DNA of 44,911 bases from positions 7,626 through 52,536 of the forward strand of contig DGYI01000048.1 of the NCBI GenBank assembly GCA_002396645.1, in the 5' to 3' direction. This document shows, piece by piece, positions 41,429 to 44,911 of this stretch. The position numbers were made by a program, and so were the translations under genes. Position 1 is the stretch's first letter; every line of letters starts with the position of its first letter. The DNA is from Firmicutes bacterium UBA5010. GTDB lineage: Bacteria > Bacillota > Clostridia > Tissierellales > Sedimentibacteraceae. A model generated the notes under the pieces. The model had not been told where the DNA came from. It ran no database searches and saw nothing but the letters and a program-made list of their open reading frames with translations.

Positions 41429-42016
41429 TTAAAATAATTTGCTGACAGCAGCCTTTGCTTTTTCTCTTGCAATCTCCTCAGGCATTTCCATGATTTTGAC
41501 GCAATCTGCCATGAATTTAATTTTTTGTATGAATATTTCATTGCTCATAGCATCAAATCCGCTCATCTCTAAGCTTGACAGCGTTGAATCTTCTACCAGC
41601 CATGTACGTTTAACAGATGTTATGGTTATACTGGCTTTTTCAATTCTATCTTTAAACTCGCCTTCATTTTTCTCTATTTGCATAACTAAAATATTAAATT
41701 TATTTATAATACAGCTGTTAATATCATCTACAAATTTATGTATTGAACCATCATGAGTCATGCCATTTTCACAAGTTATCTCACAATTACACTTTTGGTT
41801 ATAATTAATATTTAATATCCCATTATCGTTTATGTTCACAAATTCATTTCCTGATTTATTTAAAATTTTAATATTTTTAAATCCGATTCCTATCGGTTCA
41901 AAATTTTCAATATGATCAGACTCAATTATTATATAAAAGTTATAATTCCACATAGGGTGAGTTCTAAAAATATCACGAATCAATTCATCAGTAAAACTTT
42001 CTGAGTATAGAGACAT
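41429..42016 (-). CDS. Conserved-looking hypothetical protein
   Basis: 195 residues, from ATG 42016 with a GGAGG ribosome site 7 nt upstream (MSLYSESFTDELIRDIFRTH). Beta-rich in the first 90 residues (FEPIGIGFKNIKILNKSGNE), then helical, ending in an alanine/lysine-rich helix (EIAREKAKAAVSKLF). There is no signal peptide or membrane segment and no family recognised with confidence. It is downstream of the ABC exporter pair and ends at its own terminator. Confidence 0.65.
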   Translation of the reverse strand: MSLYSESFTDELIRDIFRTHPMWNYNFYIIIESDHIENFEPIGIGFKNIKILNKSGNEFVNINDNGILNINYNQKCNCEITCENGMTHDGSIHKFVDDINSCIINKFNILVMQIEKNEGEFKDRIEKASITITSVKRTWLVEDSTLSSLEMSGFDAMSNEIFIQKIKFMADCVKIMEMPEEIAREKAKAAVSKLF

Positions 42017-42104
42017 CTTGTCTCCTCCTTTTGCACAAATTAACATATATTTTAATATATACATAATATAATATAAAAAATTAATATTGTAAATATATTT
42101 TTCA

Positions 42105-43859
42105 TTAATCAAACTGCGAATTGTATAGTCTGTTGTAAAAGCCCTTCTTTTGCATCAATTCTTCGTGATTTCCCTGCTCTATAATATTTCCGTTATTGAC
42201 AACTAAAATCAAATCTGCATGTTGTATAGTTGAAAGTCGGTGGGCAATTATAAAGCATGTTTTGTCTTCCATTAATTTTCTCATAGCCTGCTGTATCTTT
42301 ATTTCTGTTCTTGTATCAACATTTGATGTTGCTTCATCAAGTATAAGCATTTTACAATCTAAAAGCATTGCCCTTGCAATTGTAAGCAGTTGCTTCTGAC
42401 CTTTTGATATATTTGTACCATCTTCTCTGATAATAGTATCGTATCCATTGGGAAGTCTCTTTATATACGAATGTATTTTAGCAGCCTTGCACGCTTCTAT
42501 GACTTCATCCAGTGTGGCATCCTTTTTACCATAGGAAACATTTTCGAATATAGTTCCGTGAAACAGCCAAGTATCTTGTAAAACCATGGCATAAGACTTT
42601 CTTAAGCTAGACATTGTAACCTTTGTTATATCATTATCATCTACCGATATCTGACCGCTGTCTGCATCATAAAATCTCATAAGTAAATTTATAAGTGTTG
42701 TTTTTCCCGCACCTGTAGGTCCGACGATTGCTATTAAGCTTCCTTTTTTAGCAAGAAAGCTTAGATTATGAATTATTTTTTTATCAGGCAGATATCCGAA
42801 TTCTATGTTTTTTAATTCAACATTTCCTTCTACATTATCCAAGACAACAGCATTTTCTGTATCTTTAGCCTCTTCTGCCTCATCCATTAAATTAAATACT
42901 CTTTCGGCTGCCGCTAAGGCTGACTGAAATTCCGATATTATATTTGCCATTTCATTAATAGGTCCTGAAAATTTTCTTGAATATAAAACAAAGGAGGATA
43001 TGTTTCCTACACTCATCATCCCTCTTAAGAAAAATATTGCACCCAGTACGCTTATTAAAGAAAGTGATAAATTGTTTACAAAATTAACGGATGGTCCTGC
43101 TATAGCATAGTATTCCGAACTGTAGTATGCATCTACAGCCTCTTCGTTTTTTACATCAAATTTATCAACAGTATTTATTTCTTGATTATATGCTCTGATA
43201 GTTTTTTGTCCTGAAACTATTTCTTCAACAAATCCGTTGAGCTCACCGAGCTTCAAGGAACGCTTTCTAAACAGCGGACTTGTTTTTCCTGTTATAAATT
43301 TGGTCAGAAATATCGAAATCGGTATTGTAAGAAAAAACACGCTTACAAGATAAGGTGAAATAGTAACCATCATAACAAATGAGCCGATTATTGTGATAAT
43401 GCTGGCAAAAATCTGAATCAAATCTGTCGAAAGAGAAGTGTTTATAGTATCAATGTCATAGGACATTTTACTTAAAACATCTCCCGTTTGATGCTTATCA
43501 AAATATCCGACAGGCAGCTTCAAAAGCTTGGAAAATAAATCCTCTCTCATTTCAAATACAACTTTTCGACTTATATGTATCATCAAAACCGATAGTAAGT
43601 ATGAAAAAATTGCAGATAAAACATAAAATATAATCATCAGAAAGGCATAATAGAACACTCCGTCAAATTTTACAAGTCCTTTGCCAAATTCAATATTATC
43701 AATAGCCAAGCCTGACAGCTTTGGTCCGACTAAGGCTAAAAGATTGCCTGTAATTGTAAGCACAAACGCCAATAGCAAAAGATATTTGTGCTTATATAAG
43801 TATCTCCATAATCTATATATAACTTTTTTTCTTGATTTTTTCTTAATTGCTGCTGTCAT
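42105..43859 (-). CDS. Heterodimeric ABC exporter subunit with canonical Walker B
   Basis: 584 residues: six membrane helices (residues about 20-320) and a C-terminal ATPase domain. Walker A is GPTGAGKTT, the Q-loop is VLQDTWLFHGTIFENV, Walker B is MLILDEATSNVD with the catalytic glutamate, and the H-loop is FIIAHRLST. The signature motif is altered to ISKGQKQLL in place of LSGGQ. It pairs with the adjacent subunit, whose Walker B is the degenerate one, as in LmrCD/BmrCD-type multidrug exporters. ATG at 43859 begins 1 nt after the upstream stop codon. Confidence 0.92.
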   Translation of the reverse strand: MTAAIKKKSRKKVIYRLWRYLYKHKYLLLLAFVLTITGNLLALVGPKLSGLAIDNIEFGKGLVKFDGVFYYAFLMIIFYVLSAIFSYLLSVLMIHISRKVVFEMREDLFSKLLKLPVGYFDKHQTGDVLSKMSYDIDTINTSLSTDLIQIFASIITIIGSFVMMVTISPYLVSVFFLTIPISIFLTKFITGKTSPLFRKRSLKLGELNGFVEEIVSGQKTIRAYNQEINTVDKFDVKNEEAVDAYYSSEYYAIAGPSVNFVNNLSLSLISVLGAIFFLRGMMSVGNISSFVLYSRKFSGPINEMANIISEFQSALAAAERVFNLMDEAEEAKDTENAVVLDNVEGNVELKNIEFGYLPDKKIIHNLSFLAKKGSLIAIVGPTGAGKTTLINLLMRFYDADSGQISVDDNDITKVTMSSLRKSYAMVLQDTWLFHGTIFENVSYGKKDATLDEVIEACKAAKIHSYIKRLPNGYDTIIREDGTNISKGQKQLLTIARAMLLDCKMLILDEATSNVDTRTEIKIQQAMRKLMEDKTCFIIAHRLSTIQHADLILVVNNGNIIEQGNHEELMQKKGFYNRLYNSQFD

Positions 43860-43860
43860 A

Positions 43861-44911
43861 TTAACTCACATTCCTTCTTTCTTTAGGCGAATTGTGTAAG
43901 GATTCACTTTCACCGCCCATCTGTGACTGGCTGATTTCTTTGTATACCTCACAAGTATTCATTAATTCATCATGGTTTCCATAGCCTATTATTTCGCCGT
44001 CTTCCAAGACAAGTATATGATCTGAGCTCATTATTGAGCTTATTCTTTGTGCTACTATTATTGTTGTTGTTTTATTAAAATTATCATTAATTTCTTTTCT
44101 TAAGTTCGCATCGGTTTTATAGTCCAAGGCACTTGAGGAATCATCCAATATAAGTATTTCAGGTCTGCCGGCAAGAGCTCTTGAAATTAAAATTCTTTGC
44201 TTTTGTCCTCCGCTTAAGTTTGCACCTCTTATATCAAGTTTTGCATCGTAATTACCCTCTATATTTTCTATAAAATCTGATGCCTGTGCATAAATTGAAG
44301 CTTTCTTTACCTGCTCAAGATCTATCTTTCTGCCAAGAGTTATATTTTCTAATATTGTATCTTCAAATATCGTATCATTTTGAAATACTATTCCGAATTT
44401 TTCATTTAATGTTGATTTTTCTATGCTTTTAATATTTTGTCCGTCAATTAAAATCTCACCGGTTTTTACATCATAAAATCTCATTAAAAGATTGATTATA
44501 GTGGTTTTTCCGGAGCCTGTAGAGCCTATTATGCCCAGTGATTCTCCTCTTTTGAGCTTAAAGTTTATATCGCTGAGATTATTTTCAACACCATTATAGG
44601 AAAATGAAACATTATTAAACTCTACATGATACTCGCTTTTTACAGTTTCAATATCTTGCTTTATTAAATCTTCCTCTGTTTCTAAGACCTCTTTTATTCT
44701 GTTTGCAGAAGCACTTGCTTTAGAAAGAGCTACAAATATTCTTGTCACAGCCATCATTGCGTTTAAGATTATAGTGAAGTAGGTTAAAAACGCTATAATT
44801 TTACCAACCTCGGTCAAACCTAAATTTACTCTGTAGGCTCCTACAACTATAATACAAACCAATCCTACGTTTAACAATAAGCTCATTGCCTGGGCATAAT
44901 AGGCTCTACAG
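43861..44911 (-). CDS. Heterodimeric ABC exporter subunit with degenerate Walker B (partial)
   Basis: The C-terminal 349 codons of an ABC exporter; the frame is open to the right edge (upstream residues CRAYYAQA), so the first membrane helices are outside the window. The ATPase domain has Walker A GSTGSGKTT, Q-loop VFQNDTIFEDTILENI, a perfect signature LSGGQKQRILISRAL, and Walker B ILILDDSSSALD, where Asp replaces the catalytic Glu. This subunit therefore supplies the degenerate half-site and the good signature motif, the complement of its neighbour. The substrate is unknown. Confidence 0.92.
   Translation of the reverse strand, partial: CRAYYAQAMSLLLNVGLVCIIVVGAYRVNLGLTEVGKIIAFLTYFTIILNAMMAVTRIFVALSKASASANRIKEVLETEEDLIKQDIETVKSEYHVEFNNVSFSYNGVENNLSDINFKLKRGESLGIIGSTGSGKTTIINLLMRFYDVKTGEILIDGQNIKSIEKSTLNEKFGIVFQNDTIFEDTILENITLGRKIDLEQVKKASIYAQASDFIENIEGNYDAKLDIRGANLSGGQKQRILISRALAGRPEILILDDSSSALDYKTDANLRKEINDNFNKTTTIIVAQRISSIMSSDHILVLEDGEIIGYGNHDELMNTCEVYKEISQSQMGGESESLHNSPKERRNVS

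Noticed and set aside
41337..41429. 31-codon N-terminal extension of the malic enzyme
   Set aside because: It would start before and read through the terminator hairpin of the upstream gene; the family begins at the GTG at 41336.
1..44911. CRISPR array, rRNA or complete tRNA genes
   Set aside because: No regularly spaced direct repeats, no rRNA-like stretches, and no complete cloverleaf were seen on either strand.

Overview
The window comes from a low-GC, AT-rich Gram-positive anaerobe, most likely a Clostridia/Tissierellia-type amino-acid fermenter. The evidence is strong GGAGG ribosome sites, many TTG starts, a split glycine decarboxylase (gcvPA/gcvPB) under a tandem glycine riboswitch, SLH-anchored surface proteins, FeoAB iron uptake and a DtxR/MntR-type regulator. 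The genus cannot be fixed from the sequence alone.

Left part (1-13110), chromosomal backbone. A partial TPR-like gene and a cation-diffusion-facilitator gene are followed by a consensus promoter, a tandem glycine riboswitch with its terminator, and the operon gcvT-gcvH-gcvPA-gcvPB-lpd-lplA. This operon encodes all parts of the glycine cleavage system plus the ligase that can lipoylate GcvH and a dedicated dihydrolipoyl dehydrogenase. After a bidirectional terminator, beside what looks like a broken piece of a selenocysteine tRNA, come a metal-dependent repressor gene, an RCC1-repeat/SLH surface protein gene, and feoA-feoB with a palindromic DtxR-like operator at the promoter.

Middle (13111-25037), an 11.9 kb integrated element splitting feoB. 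The feoB frame stops at 13110 and resumes exactly in frame at 25038, with the same 9 bp (TGTGCATGG) at both junctions. Just inside the left junction lies a large serine recombinase (TnpX type). The element also carries a TnpW-like small protein, three surface/membrane proteins (one with SLH domains), a type I toxin-antitoxin locus (26-aa hydrophobic toxin with a convergent RNA), an unknown 181-aa protein, two divergent HTH regulators around a 40-bp palindrome, an unknown winged-helix/coiled-coil protein, and a DUF6017-type replication-initiator-like protein. No relaxase or type IV secretion gene is present. Joining the two ends in a circle gives a near-palindromic attP-like site, and the excised chromosome would have a 705-codon intact feoB, so excision would restore iron uptake.

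Right part (25038-44911), backbone again. It holds the feoB 3' part, an APH-like kinase and a DUF2284 protein, a Nudix gene killed by one stop codon in its Nudix box, selO, a GNAT acetyltransferase, and an attenuator-controlled operon (TM1266-like small regulator plus a three-gene ABC importer). These are followed by a small Cys/Gly-rich protein, LemA and DUF2207 membrane proteins, and a minus-strand housekeeping block: malic enzyme, a divergent biotin ligase, dusB, then greA-lysS from a perfect consensus promoter. A heterodimeric ABC exporter runs off the right edge.
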